Notes: generated by a model from the sequence alone, not told the origin. Shown: positions 41,429-50,801, counted from the first letter of the stretch. The stretch is 64,000 bases of DNA from Candidatus Thermodiscus eudorianus (GCA_015521085.1 WAOW01000006.1:124001-188000); one strand, 5' to 3'. Numbers and translations are program-made.

Positions 41429-42859
41429 TTGAACCCCCTCCAAAAATTTTTTCAAAAAATAAGTAGAAGCCAGGTTTCCTCGAAACATTCACCGCCACGT
41501 GAACCCCTAGGAGAGGATGCAATCGCGATCCCCCCTTCCAGCCTCAGAATACACTACCGCCACGGCCCCGTAGAGTACTATGTATATAGCGATGACGAGG
41601 GTTTTCCACGCCTCAAAATAGTTGAGCCTAAAGAACCCCCTGCTGATAGAATAGCCGAGATAATAGCTGGCTTGGAGGAGCCAGCAAACGAGGTGGAAAC
41701 CTACTATGCTAGGAAGAAGACCAGTGGCTACGGGAAGCTATATCCGCTGGTAATCGACGATAACATAGAGGAGATAGCAGTCGATGGTCCTGGAAGACAT
41801 GTCAGCGTAATCCATAGACTTATACCGGGTTACTGGATTGACGTCGACCTAACGCTGGGCGAGGCAGACCTTGACTCTATAGCAATACAATTAGCTAGGA
41901 AAGCGGGGAGAATCGTAAGCCTAGCAACACCATACGCGGAAGGCATAACCACAGACGGGCATAGGATCGCTGTTACCATAGGCAGGGAAATAACGAGGCA
42001 CGGCACAACCATAGTGCTGAGGAAGTATCCCGACAAGCCCCTAACAATAGTCGACCTATTAGCCACGCGAGTCATAACCCCACTAGCCGCAGCCTACCTC
42101 TGGATCCTAATAGAAGCGCACAGCTTCATAATGATAATAGGAGGCATGGGGGCTGGCAAGACGACGTTGCTACAGGCACTATCCGGGCTGATACCACCAC
42201 ATCATAGAATTGTGACTATCGAGGATACACCCGAGATACGACTCTACCACAGACACTGGGATTCTCTTGTGACGAGGCCCCGGATACCAGGTGAAGAGAT
42301 CGAAGATATCGGCTTAGAGGATCTGCTTAGATTCGCCCTGCGGAGGAGAGCGGATCACGTCATAGTGGGTGAGGTCAGAGGGCGGGAGGCAAGGCTACTG
42401 GCTCAGGCAGCCGCTAGCGGCCACGGTAGTATAACGACATTCCACGCCGATTCAGCGGAGGCTGCGATATTGAGACTTAGACTGGATCCAATTAATCTGC
42501 CGCCCTTGTTCCTTAAGATAATAACGTCGTTCGTCCATGTACGTAGAATCCCAGTCTTAGGGGGAGGCTTCCTGAGACGTGTAACTAGTATAGTCGAGAT
42601 CCAAGACGACGAACTAACCCCTGTGTTCGAGTGGAATCCCAGTATCGATAAGATACTGCCCGATAAGGCCTCTGAGGTGGTGGAGAGGAGTGAAGCTCTG
42701 AGGAACGCGTGGATCAACCTAGGCCTACCTTCTGGTTCTCTAGAGGCGGAGCTCGATGAAAGGGCTAGATTCCTTGAGGAACGCATTAACCTGCCCCGGG
42801 AAACCTTCATGGCGAGCTTGGCCAAGTTCTATGCGGAGAAGTATGGTGTTACCTCTTGA
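41429..42859 (+). CDS. Type IV pilus / archaellum-type secretion ATPase
   Basis: 476 residues, GspE/VirB11-type ATPase. Walker A is GGMGAGKTT (238-246), an Asp-box-like block is IVTIEDTPEIRL, Walker B-like VIVGEVRGREARLLAQAA and the His-box GHGSITTFHA. It powers pilin assembly. TTG 41429 with GGGGG upstream. Lies ten bases after the pilin gene and overlaps the platform gene by four bases. Not archaellar FlaI as far as can be seen, since no flaF/G/H genes are present. Confidence 0.85.
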   Translation: MNPLQKFFQKISRSQVSSKHSPPREPLGEDAIAIPPSSLRIHYRHGPVEYYVYSDDEGFPRLKIVEPKEPPADRIAEIIAGLEEPANEVETYYARKKTSGYGKLYPLVIDDNIEEIAVDGPGRHVSVIHRLIPGYWIDVDLTLGEADLDSIAIQLARKAGRIVSLATPYAEGITTDGHRIAVTIGREITRHGTTIVLRKYPDKPLTIVDLLATRVITPLAAAYLWILIEAHSFIMIIGGMGAGKTTLLQALSGLIPPHHRIVTIEDTPEIRLYHRHWDSLVTRPRIPGEEIEDIGLEDLLRFALRRRADHVIVGEVRGREARLLAQAAASGHGSITTFHADSAEAAILRLRLDPINLPPLFLKIITSFVHVRRIPVLGGGFLRRVTSIVEIQDDELTPVFEWNPSIDKILPDKASEVVERSEALRNAWINLGLPSGSLEAELDERARFLEERINLPRETFMASLAKFYAEKYGVTS

Positions 42860-44265
42860 TAGCTGGTATAATTAATATTATCAAGAGAGGTATCGAAAGT
42901 GTTGCGAGAGACCGTGTAAGTGTCGAGGAGTTCGGCCCGACTATGACTACTAGGCTACGCTATACTACCAGGTATCTACTAGTAGCGTCGATGGCGATAT
43001 CGGCTGCGTCGCCTATATCTTTCGTGGTCAGCTATCCTTTCAACCTCATACTACCACTAGTACCTATATTATTAATAATTTTTATATATACAATGCCTAG
43101 GCTGTGGAAGCTCGCTCTAGCTACAGGCATAGACAGAGAGATACCATCGCTTCTAGCATACGCATTACCCTACTCGGCAGGACCAAAGTATTTGGCTGAT
43201 GTACTGGCCAATGCACCGCCAAGATATTTTCCATGGTTCCGTTGGGAGGCCGAACGCTTGAGATTCTTCAACAACTCGGGCCTAGATCCTATATCCTCTC
43301 TGAAGAGGCTCTCTGAAACCACGCCCTCCAGGAGCCTCCGCGATATAATAACCGACTATATACACTCTCACGAGCTCGGCTCTCCGAGGAGTCAAGCTAC
43401 ATTAAAACTCCTGGAAAAAGCCGTGTCTGAAACCCGGAGCCAGTGGAGATCCTATGTCGAGCTTGGGAGAGGGATTATAGAAGCACTTGTGGCGTTTGTA
43501 ATAGCGATTGTAGCTATAGCCCCCTTAAGCATATTGTCCTCAGGCGTGACCCCGGGAGTAGTCCTCATACCAGCGATCCTCTCTCCACTAGCCACCATAA
43601 TACTGACCCTCATGAGGCCTGGAATAGGAGACCTAGAGCTCGGTCTCCAATACATCACCCTAGCCCTTACCACAGCACTAGCATCAGGCCTATCATACTA
43701 CCTCGCGGGAGCCATACCAGCCCTCGTAATACTCCTAGCAGGCTTAACCCTACTCGAACTAGTGTACACTAGATACAAGGAGGTGGAAAGGACGGCTATA
43801 AACGTGCTCAGAGAAGTCGCGGTTAGCGCTAGATACGGTAGATTCATAGAGGAAGACCTAGCCAAGGCCAAACCCGTGGCTACGAGGGCTATAGGAGCCC
43901 TGTTATCCGCGCTTGCATATGCCGGCAAGCTAGGCATCGGCGAAGCTGTTTCCAACATTTTAAGGATAATAGAGGAAGCGAGAGAAGCGGTAGCGTCTGT
44001 ACGCGGTCAAGGCCTCGTGATGGCCGCTATAGCGACTGTGGTTTCCGCCGTGGCAGTCTATATTGTAAAGGCTATAGGGGGGCTGGCGTCGGGCGCACAG
44101 CAGTTTGGCGTTGATGCCAGCCTAGTTGAGGTCTTGGAGAAGAGTATAGTGGCCCTATCGCCACTAACGCCAATACCGGCAACAATACTGTGGAGAGGTA
44201 GGATTCCCTCGCTAATACCATCAGCTATATCATTTATATTATGTATAATAGTATCTAGAATGTAG
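42856..44265 (+). CDS. Pilus assembly platform membrane protein (TadC/FlaJ-like)
   Basis: 469 residues with a tandem T2SF layout: two N-terminal helices (about 38-80), a cytoplasmic helical domain (FPWFRWEAERLRFFNNSGLDP), three central helices (about 210-290), a second cytoplasmic domain and C-terminal helices. It anchors the ATPase and extrudes pilin. TTG start overlaps the ATPase stop by four bases. It ends two bases from the stop of the convergent endonuclease subunit gene. Confidence 0.78.
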   Translation: MIAGIINIIKRGIESVARDRVSVEEFGPTMTTRLRYTTRYLLVASMAISAASPISFVVSYPFNLILPLVPILLIIFIYTMPRLWKLALATGIDREIPSLLAYALPYSAGPKYLADVLANAPPRYFPWFRWEAERLRFFNNSGLDPISSLKRLSETTPSRSLRDIITDYIHSHELGSPRSQATLKLLEKAVSETRSQWRSYVELGRGIIEALVAFVIAIVAIAPLSILSSGVTPGVVLIPAILSPLATIILTLMRPGIGDLELGLQYITLALTTALASGLSYYLAGAIPALVILLAGLTLLELVYTRYKEVERTAINVLREVAVSARYGRFIEEDLAKAKPVATRAIGALLSALAYAGKLGIGEAVSNILRIIEEAREAVASVRGQGLVMAAIATVVSAVAVYIVKAIGGLASGAQQFGVDASLVEVLEKSIVALSPLTPIPATILWRGRIPSLIPSAISFILCIIVSRM

Positions 44266-44266
44266 T

Positions 44267-44758
44267 TTATGTTAGCGTAGATACACTCCTAGCCTCGTAA
44301 TAAGCCACAATCCCATAGCCGTCAACGATCGCCACAACAGGAATAAACCCGTCTCTAACAGACAACCGGCTCCACTCGGACAAATAACCGAAGGACGTCG
44401 GGGTCCCCTCGCTCAACACCAGCACCTCATAGTCTCTAGCCCCGCCCCGCGAGACTATCAACGTCCTCGGCCTAACTCCCTGGCGAACCCTCCTACCTCG
44501 ACGCCTCAAATCATAATAAACAATGAAGTAATCAATATCCCCTATAAGATCCGAGACAAGCCTAAGACCACCAAGCCAACCCTGCCCATAACCCTGCACC
44601 TCTAGCCTACCACGCACCAACTGATACGCTGCTTCAAGAACATTAACCTCGTTATCACCGCGTAAGGCGCCAGCACTCCTCAATTGATTACAGAAACGCG
44701 TACTGACACACTCCGATATAACCACCCTCCCCTGCTCGACACGAGCTAACGCGTCCAC
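44267..44758 (-). CDS. tRNA-splicing endonuclease, structural (non-catalytic) subunit
   Basis: 163 residues. The EndA fold is visible: N-terminal ARVEQGRVVISE, helix VNVLEAAYQLVRGRLEV, then YFIVYYDLRRRGRRVRQGVRP, a family hallmark, and the C-terminal beta strand VVAIVDGYGIVAYYEARS. The catalytic Tyr, His and Lys of active EndA are missing from their expected places (LIVSRGGARDYEV; RLSVRDGFIP). Crenarchaea use an alpha2beta2 enzyme with a catalytic and a structural subunit, and this fits the latter. The catalytic subunit is elsewhere. An intron-containing tRNA is in this window at 55043. GTG start. Confidence 0.6.
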   Translation of the reverse strand: MDALARVEQGRVVISECVSTRFCNQLRSAGALRGDNEVNVLEAAYQLVRGRLEVQGYGQGWLGGLRLVSDLIGDIDYFIVYYDLRRRGRRVRQGVRPRTLIVSRGGARDYEVLVLSEGTPTSFGYLSEWSRLSVRDGFIPVVAIVDGYGIVAYYEARSVSTLT

Positions 44759-44839
44759 GACTCCACTCCGATCCTACCTGGAGTTCCTAAGAGATTTATT
44801 TTAGGAAGCCGCCAAGACGAGCAGGGGGTGGATAAAGGA

Positions 44840-45013
44840 ATGGAGCTCCCGAAGGAGGTATTGGATAAGCTGAGCCAGAAGCTAGCTGCAGAGTCGAAGA
44901 AGACCCTAGAAAGAGCCGAGGAGAAGCTTGAGAAGAAGTACAATGAATTCGTGAATGAGATAAAGAAGAAGGGTGATGATTTAGTCAGAGAGTTCTCCTC
45001 GAAACTCGCATAA
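44840..45013 (+). CDS. Small coiled-coil protein, unknown
   Basis: 57 residues from ATG 44840 (61 from GTG 44828). Almost entirely one charged helix: KLSQKLAAESKKTLERAEEK then LEKKYNEFVNEIKKKGDDLV. No family recognised; a coiled-coil stalk or chaperone-like role is possible, as is an A-type ATPase peripheral-stalk-like fragment, but no ATPase genes are nearby. GGGGGTGG upstream of the ATG supports translation, and a TATA-like TTTATTTT lies at 44790-44797. Confidence 0.55.
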   Translation: MELPKEVLDKLSQKLAAESKKTLERAEEKLEKKYNEFVNEIKKKGDDLVREFSSKLA

Positions 45014-45069
45014 ACACCTAGTATTCAGGGATAATTAGGAAACAGGCCTTCAACCATAGGGTTTATGAC

Positions 45070-45077
45070 CTATAAAC
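45070..45077 (+). promoter_or_regulatory. Predicted TATA box for ridA-ilvA operon
   Basis: CTATAAAC lies 21-28 bases before GTG 45098, so the transcript is predicted to be leaderless and to begin at the start codon. Confidence 0.42.
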
Positions 45078-45097
45078 ACCAATAGTAGACATCATAG

Positions 45098-45505
45098 GTG
45101 GCATCCTCCTTGGAGGAGAACAGTAGAATAGAGGGTATCTTCACCGACAAGGCTCCCAGGCCCGTTGGACCTTATAGCCAAGCGGTGAAAGCCGGGTGCT
45201 TCATATTCATATCTGGCCAGATCCCCATCGACCCCTCGACGGGAGAGTTGATCAAGGAAGACTTCCAGAGAGCCGTGCATAGGGTTCTAGATAACCTTAA
45301 GGCGATAGTAGAGGCTTCCGGGGCCTCGCTAGATAACGTGGTAAAGGTCACCGTATATCTCCGCGACATTACGAGATTCCCCGAGTTCAACAAGATATAC
45401 TCCGAGTACTTTACAGGGGTGAAACCCGCTAGGGTAGTCGTAGGAGTGAAGGACCTACCCCTGGACTCCGACCTAGAGATAGAAGCCATAGCATACGTCT
45501 GCTGA
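45098..45505 (+). CDS. RidA (YjgF/YER057c) enamine/imine deaminase
   Basis: 135 residues. RidA blocks: APRPVGPYSQAVKAGCFIFISGQIP, VLDNLKAIVEASGASLDNVVK and the C-terminal KPARVVVGVKDLPLD with the catalytic Arg. It hydrolyses reactive 2-aminoacrylate/enamines released by PLP enzymes such as threonine ammonia-lyase, which is encoded 13 bases downstream. The first 15 residues are outside the usual family start, but the TATA position supports GTG 45098. Confidence 0.9.
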   Translation: MASSLEENSRIEGIFTDKAPRPVGPYSQAVKAGCFIFISGQIPIDPSTGELIKEDFQRAVHRVLDNLKAIVEASGASLDNVVKVTVYLRDITRFPEFNKIYSEYFTGVKPARVVVGVKDLPLDSDLEIEAIAYVC

Positions 45506-45517
45506 GGTAGGCGAGAA

Positions 45518-46747
45518 TTGGGAGACGCTACCGGGCTAATACACGATATCGCCAGGCGCAGTAGAGAGGCCAGCGAGGTAATAAGAGAGTATATACACGT
45601 GACCCCCCTCGAAGAATCGACCACATTCTCTAAAATGGCCGAAGCAAGGGTACTCTTGAAATACGAGAACCTACAGAAGACTGGCGCTTTCAAAGCAAGA
45701 GGAGCACTCTACAAGGTTTACAAGATAAAAGACGAGTACAACGGAGTTGTAGCGGCTAGCGCCGGCAACCATGCACAGGGAGTCGCATACGCGGGGCGCA
45801 TATTCAACCTCAAAACCATAATTGTCATGCCAGAGGGGGCGAGTATATCCAAGATAGAGGCAACCAAGAACTATGGAGCGGAGGTAATACTAGCTGGGCG
45901 CGTCTATGACGAGACGCTTAAGGTCGCCAAGAAGATAGCCGAAGAGAAGGGATACGCCCTAATCCATGCATTCGACGATCCCGACATAATAGCGGGCCAA
46001 GGGACCATAGCCCTCGAACTCCTAGAACAGATGGACGATTTCGAAGCCGTGGTAGCTCCTATAGGGGGAGGCGGACTAATCTCAGGGCTCGCATCCGTCC
46101 TAAAGACATACAAGCGCGATATCAGCGTTTACGGAGTCGAGCCGTCCGCGGCGCCTAAAACCCTCTACTCGCTAAAGGAGGGCAGGCCAGTCACCATAGA
46201 GCCCAAGCCTACGATAGCCGACGGTTTGGTAGTGAAGAGGCTCGGGACAATAACCTTCCAGATTATACGGGAGGCCGTGGACGGGGTGACCCTAGTCGAG
46301 GAGGACGAGCTAGCCCACACCATATACCTTCTCCTGGAGCGGGGCAAGGTCCTAGCAGAGGGTGCTGGAGCCGCCGCTCTAGCAGCGATGATACATGGGA
46401 AGATCCCCGCTGTGAGGAATAGGAAGTCAATAGCAGTTGTGAGCGGTGGTAACATCGACTTGACCCACATATACAGGATAACCCTGAGGGGCTTGGCCAA
46501 GGCTGGCAGGCTAGCCAAGATAACTGGTTTCGTGCCAGACGCTCCGGGCCAGTTGAAGACAGTCCTCGAAGTCATTGCATCGCATCGCGGGAACGTTATA
46601 GGGATCTTCCATGATAGGACGAGCCAGAATATACCGGCTTGGTCTGCCCTAGTCTCTATAACAGTCGAGGTCCCAGGCAGGGACGCTATTAAGCTGATAA
46701 TCGACGAGTTAAGGAGGAGTGGCTATGAGTTCTGGTTGAGCGACTAG
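45518..46747 (+). CDS. Threonine ammonia-lyase (threonine deaminase) with ACT domain
   Basis: 409 residues, fold-type II PLP enzyme. The PLP lysine is Lys59 in KTGAFKARGA. SAGNHAQGVAYAG and the Gly-rich phosphate loop APIGGGGLISG follow, then SGGNIDLTHIYRI. A C-terminal ACT domain (about 325-405) starts at LAKITGFVPDAPGQLKTVL. It makes 2-oxobutanoate from threonine for isoleucine synthesis or catabolism; the ACT domain suggests allosteric control. TTG start with GAGGTAGG upstream. Stop shares CTAG with the convergent CoA-transferase gene. Confidence 0.92.
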   Translation: MGDATGLIHDIARRSREASEVIREYIHVTPLEESTTFSKMAEARVLLKYENLQKTGAFKARGALYKVYKIKDEYNGVVAASAGNHAQGVAYAGRIFNLKTIIVMPEGASISKIEATKNYGAEVILAGRVYDETLKVAKKIAEEKGYALIHAFDDPDIIAGQGTIALELLEQMDDFEAVVAPIGGGGLISGLASVLKTYKRDISVYGVEPSAAPKTLYSLKEGRPVTIEPKPTIADGLVVKRLGTITFQIIREAVDGVTLVEEDELAHTIYLLLERGKVLAEGAGAAALAAMIHGKIPAVRNRKSIAVVSGGNIDLTHIYRITLRGLAKAGRLAKITGFVPDAPGQLKTVLEVIASHRGNVIGIFHDRTSQNIPAWSALVSITVEVPGRDAIKLIIDELRRSGYEFWLSD

Positions 46748-48399
46748 GCCTTGAGGCTCTCCCTGACCTCCCTTTCTATGCCCATTCTACCCTTGCTGAA
46801 TATCCTTCTATCCATATACCTCAAATCCTTTGATATGACTGGCTCGAACTCCATTCTCCCAATTACATCCCTCTCCAAGTCGACTCCTGGGGCTACCTCT
46901 ACAAGCTCCAGTCCCTTGTGGGTTAGCTTGAACACCGCTCTCTCCGTAATGTAGAGGTGTTCCCTGCCCTGTTCGACGGCCTCACAGGGACAGTAGAGGG
47001 TCTTGTAGAGTTTTTTGACGAATTTGCTAATGGGGCCGTCCTCTATTATCTTCAAACCGTCCTCTCCGACTTGTATATTCTGCTTGCCAGCGGTAAAGCG
47101 CCCCGCGAAGTATATTCTGGGGGCGCCCATGCTTATGCATGGGAACCCGCCTGGACCGGTTAGCCTACCCGGCAATATGCTTGCATTTACGTGTCCCTGT
47201 TGGTTCACCTGTAGGAATCCTAGGCTGGCTGCATCTATGATTCCTCCCTCGTAGAAGACGAATTGCTCGCTTAACGGGATTATCGCCCTGGGGCTAATGG
47301 CCACTCCGAAGTCCTGGCCGTGTAGCGGTATACCGCCCCAGGGCCCGGACTCGACCGTCGGGATGATTAGGTCGGATATATTCTCCTCGGCGGCTAGCGT
47401 GCTAACCAGGCTCGGAATCCCCACCCCTAGATTCACAACTATGTACGAGCCGCGTTTCTTCACGAGTTCGACCATCTCCAGGAGTACTCGCCTGGCTATG
47501 ACCTTCTTGGCGGAGAGGGGTTCGGGCCTGACGTCCAGGTACTCCATGGGAACTGATACCTGGCCGCTTATCCTGGGATCGTACGGGATAGAGGCGCTCT
47601 GCCAGTGCCTCTCGGGGGGAGCCCGGACTATATAGTCGACTATGGGTCCTGGGACCACGACTTTCTTCGGCTCTATGGTGCCGCTCCTAACCGGGTATAG
47701 TATCTGTGCGATGACTATGCCCCGGCGGCCCTTGGCCTTGGCAGACTGGGCTATCTGCAGTACTGGGCCCACCACTCCCTCCTCGTCTAGGCTGATATTC
47801 CCTTGCTCGTCAGCCCTACTACCCCGGATTAATGCTACCGTGGGTAGCGGCGCCTTGTACATAAGATATTCCTCGTCGTCAACGACTATGACTTCGGTCC
47901 TAGCGGTCATCCTCTCTTTGGCCAAGTCGTTGAGGGCCCCGCCATCAAACCGGGGGTCAATGAAGGTTCCAAGGCCAACCCTGGATATGGTGCCTGGCTT
48001 TCCCGAGGCCACATCCCTGAACCAACTGGCTAGAACACATATAGGCCATGTATAGGCTTCGAAGAGATTCTTCTCTGCCATAAGCTGTAGCCACTTGCTC
48101 CATCCATAGTATGCGACTAGCATGCCTCTAATGAACTCCTGGTGCTCTCCCTCATCCCTGTACAGCTTCTCCGCGACCCAGTCTAGACCCCTCCCAGGCG
48201 TGCCCGGAAAGGTGTCGGACACAATGAATAGGTTCCTAGGATGGCCAGTGGTCCTGTAGAGATGATAGAGCCCCTGGATAAGGTACTCCGGGGTTAACGG
48301 CATGTTGAAACCGGATATAGCCACGACACTGTCGTCCCGGATATGGCCAAGGGCGTACCAGGCCTCGACGAACTTCACCGTAGCCTTTGGAAGCGTCAA
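46744..48399 (-). CDS. Family I CoA-transferase with fused alpha and beta domains
   Basis: 551 residues, equal to both subunits of an acyl-CoA:carboxylate CoA-transferase (propionate/acetate type, as in YdiF). The N-terminal half carries the CoA-binding Gly-rich region DDSVVAISGFNMPLTP. The C-terminal half has VVNLGVGIPSLV and the catalytic Glu in TVESGPWGGIP (Glu350), which forms the glutamyl-CoA intermediate. It could move CoA between acids handled by the acyl-CoA enzymes of this genome. TTG start with AGAGGGG upstream. The gene is slightly longer than YdiF. Confidence 0.82.
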   Translation of the reverse strand: MTLPKATVKFVEAWYALGHIRDDSVVAISGFNMPLTPEYLIQGLYHLYRTTGHPRNLFIVSDTFPGTPGRGLDWVAEKLYRDEGEHQEFIRGMLVAYYGWSKWLQLMAEKNLFEAYTWPICVLASWFRDVASGKPGTISRVGLGTFIDPRFDGGALNDLAKERMTARTEVIVVDDEEYLMYKAPLPTVALIRGSRADEQGNISLDEEGVVGPVLQIAQSAKAKGRRGIVIAQILYPVRSGTIEPKKVVVPGPIVDYIVRAPPERHWQSASIPYDPRISGQVSVPMEYLDVRPEPLSAKKVIARRVLLEMVELVKKRGSYIVVNLGVGIPSLVSTLAAEENISDLIIPTVESGPWGGIPLHGQDFGVAISPRAIIPLSEQFVFYEGGIIDAASLGFLQVNQQGHVNASILPGRLTGPGGFPCISMGAPRIYFAGRFTAGKQNIQVGEDGLKIIEDGPISKFVKKLYKTLYCPCEAVEQGREHLYITERAVFKLTHKGLELVEVAPGVDLERDVIGRMEFEPVISKDLRYMDRRIFSKGRMGIEREVRESLKA

Positions 48400-48591
48400 A
48401 CCCCTCTAAACCCCCATACCAGACCCATGTACCCGGGGAAGAGGTACTTAATCTAATCTACGCAAAACAACATTAACAGACACACATTATCACCGGTAGG
48501 AAGCCATTGCAAGAACAGTGAACAGGCTCCCCGGGAAAGAGCCCCAAGATAAATCCTCTGGAAGCCATGAGAATAAATGGGGTGCTAGGAC

Positions 48592-48837
48592 ATGGCTTGG
48601 CGAGCTTGGAGAAGGCCCTGGCCCCGTGGCTTCTGTAGATACTGGTACATGTGGATGCTCTCCTCCCTGTGGGCCAGCAAAGCTATAGCTCCCCCACCAA
48701 CGGTGATACCGGCCTACCCACCGATCCCCAGGGAAACCGAGATACAGGCATTGGAGAGCTACAAGAGATTCCTAGAGGAAGAGCTCGAACGCGTAGAGGA
48801 GAGGCTGAGACGGCTAAAGGAGCGGGTGGAGCCCTAG
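48592..48837 (+). CDS. Small Trp/Arg-rich protein with C-terminal coiled coil
   Basis: 81 residues. The first half is basic and aromatic (MAWRAWRRPWPRGFCRYWYM), then a Pro-rich linker (APPPTVIPAYPPIP) and a final helix EIQALESYKRFLEEELERVE predicted to coil. This resembles the layout of small DUF5320-type proteins (short aromatic head plus coiled coil), but I cannot assign a family. ATG with GGGGTG seven bases upstream. The 190 bases before it show no other feature. Confidence 0.5.
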   Translation: MAWRAWRRPWPRGFCRYWYMWMLSSLWASKAIAPPPTVIPAYPPIPRETEIQALESYKRFLEEELERVEERLRRLKERVEP

Positions 48838-48902
48838 AGGCCCCTGGAGACATAGGATTTTATCCCACATAAAACACACTATCCACCAAACAGTGAAGGC
48901 CC

Positions 48903-49802
48903 TTGACCGGTTATGAGAAGCTTGAGGTATGGTTCCCGTGTAGTGGCGTGGACTGCCATGGGATCCTCTACAAGCCCGCCGGGGAGGGACCCTTTCCGGG
49001 CCTGGTAATGGGTATGGGTTTCGGCATGGTTAAAGAGGCCCACTCAGACGATTATGGACCCGTGTTCGCTGAGAAGGGCATAGCGGTTCTGGCCTTCGAC
49101 TACAGGAGGTTCGGGAGGAGCCAAGGAGAGCCTAGACAGGCGCTCTACCCGGAGGATCAGGTGGCAGACTATAGATGCGCGGTGTCCTACATGCAGGACC
49201 TAGACTTCATAGACGGGAACAGCATGTGTGTCTGGGGGACGAGCTTCTCGGGGGGACACGTGTTCACGCTACTGGCGTTCCCCCAGCCCGGGGTCAAGTG
49301 CGGGATAGCACAAGTGCCGAACGTATACAGCTACAAGACCGCTTTGACCTACTTTGGGAGCCTGGAGCCCGTGATGCTTCTAGCCGAGCAGGGCAGGAAG
49401 CCCTGCTGTAGGGGCGAGCCAGCATATATACCAATCGTATCCAGGGAGGGACCCTCAGTCATAATGACGACGGAGGCCTACGAATACTACAGTGAGATCG
49501 CCGGGAAGATTCCATGGTTCGAGAACAGGGTGACCCTTGACAGCATAGAGCGCGTACTAGCATATAACCCCGGCGACTACGCGCATCTCATAAACAAGCC
49601 CTTCCTCGTCATACTGGCCGAGAGGGATAAGACCACGCCGCCAAGCCTAGCTAGGGAGGTTATAGAGAAGATACCGGGCAAAGTGGACGTAAAATCATAC
49701 GATGCAGGCCACTTCGACATCTACAAGCCACCGCTCATCCAAGAAATAGCTGGGCTAGAGGCCGAGTGGATCAAGGAAACCCTACTCGGGACCACAGGCT
49801 AG
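48903..49802 (+). CDS. Alpha/beta hydrolase (CocE/dienelactone-hydrolase-like)
   Basis: 299 residues. The nucleophile elbow is GTSFSGG (Ser about 115), the oxyanion region is VMGMGFGMVKE, the acid is in LAERDKTTPP and the His in DAGHFDIY, completing the triad. Resembles small-molecule ester or lactone hydrolases. It heads a set of four closely spaced plus-strand genes (hydrolase, MBL hydrolase, aldolase, FGGY kinase). TTG 48903 start is weakly supported; the family core begins a few residues later. Confidence 0.75.
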   Translation: MTGYEKLEVWFPCSGVDCHGILYKPAGEGPFPGLVMGMGFGMVKEAHSDDYGPVFAEKGIAVLAFDYRRFGRSQGEPRQALYPEDQVADYRCAVSYMQDLDFIDGNSMCVWGTSFSGGHVFTLLAFPQPGVKCGIAQVPNVYSYKTALTYFGSLEPVMLLAEQGRKPCCRGEPAYIPIVSREGPSVIMTTEAYEYYSEIAGKIPWFENRVTLDSIERVLAYNPGDYAHLINKPFLVILAERDKTTPPSLAREVIEKIPGKVDVKSYDAGHFDIYKPPLIQEIAGLEAEWIKETLLGTTG

Positions 49803-49808
49803 CCTGGC

Positions 49809-50765
49809 ATGAGGAGCTCGACGGGGGTGCATGAAGTGCCTGGGTGTGAATGGTGCAGGGTCGAGGAACTAGATACAGGGGTTTACGCCCTGATAGATGT
49901 TGATGGTGGATGGTTCCGGAGCAATACTGGGCTAATCGACGCGGGAGACTACACGATAGTGGTGGACACCCAGTATAACGAGCCCAGGGCCAAGGCCGTG
50001 AGAAGCATCATTGAGGAGCTAGGGCTCCCTAGGCCGGGCCTCGTGATTAACACGCACCACCACGGAGACCATGCATGGGGGAACCACGTCTTTGAGGCGA
50101 TATCCATCATGCACGAGCAGGCGGCAAGCCTAGTGGAAGCTCTGAAGGACGTGGCCCCAGACATCTACAAGCCCTTCTTCCCCCAGCTAGACTTCACTGG
50201 GTCCAAGTACACTATACCGAACATCGCCGTGGGCGACAGGGTTGTCGTGAACACGCCTAGGGGCAGGTTGATTGTGAGGCATATGGGGCCAGCGCATACG
50301 ATAGGGGACATAGTGGTAGAGTTGTCGCGGAGCAACATAGTATTCGCTGGGGACCTGGTGTTCAACAAGGTAACGCCGCTAGCCATCGATGGGAGTGTGA
50401 AGGAGTGGATCAACGCCCTTGAAGCGCTGAGGCGAGAGTATCGGGGATACACGATCGTCGGAGGCCACGGACCGCTTGCCGGCGAGGACGTGTTAGAGAC
50501 GCTCATCGCCTACCTCCGACACGTTATGGAAGGGACATCCCACTTCTATAGGCTCGGCGTGAGAGACCCTCTAGAGGTTGCCAAGAGGATTGGAAACGGC
50601 CCTATATCGGATTGGAGCGAGGGGGAGAGGATAGTCCTAAACATAGCTAGGGCCTTCATGGACCTCGAAGGCCAGCCCCCGGGCTCCACAGTCGATAACT
50701 TGCCGGAGCTAGCCCAGAAGATGATGCTGTACAAAGAGGCTAGGGGATATTCCACACGCCCTTAA
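49809..50765 (+). CDS. Metallo-beta-lactamase-fold hydrolase
   Basis: 318 residues. The MBL zinc motif HxHxDH is present as THHHGDHAWGN (about 78-88), with further ligand positions in HMGPAHTIGDIVV, FAGDLVFNKV and GGHGPL. Resembles the SoxH-like or lactonase-like subgroup. Seven bases separate it from the hydrolase gene. The C-terminal helical extension (about 240-318) may cover the active site. Could open a lactone or thioester formed in the same pathway (inference). Confidence 0.78.
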   Translation: MRSSTGVHEVPGCEWCRVEELDTGVYALIDVDGGWFRSNTGLIDAGDYTIVVDTQYNEPRAKAVRSIIEELGLPRPGLVINTHHHGDHAWGNHVFEAISIMHEQAASLVEALKDVAPDIYKPFFPQLDFTGSKYTIPNIAVGDRVVVNTPRGRLIVRHMGPAHTIGDIVVELSRSNIVFAGDLVFNKVTPLAIDGSVKEWINALEALRREYRGYTIVGGHGPLAGEDVLETLIAYLRHVMEGTSHFYRLGVRDPLEVAKRIGNGPISDWSEGERIVLNIARAFMDLEGQPPGSTVDNLPELAQKMMLYKEARGYSTRP

Positions 50766-50801
50766 ACTCAAGGGTCTACACTTGAGGGTTGGTGGAGCTG
50801 A

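Noticed and set aside
45104-45117. TCCTCC-TT-GGAGGA palindrome at the ridA start as a regulatory hairpin
   Set aside because: It lies within the first codons and arises from Ser-Ser-Leu-Glu-Glu codons; with a leaderless start there is no room for an upstream control element.
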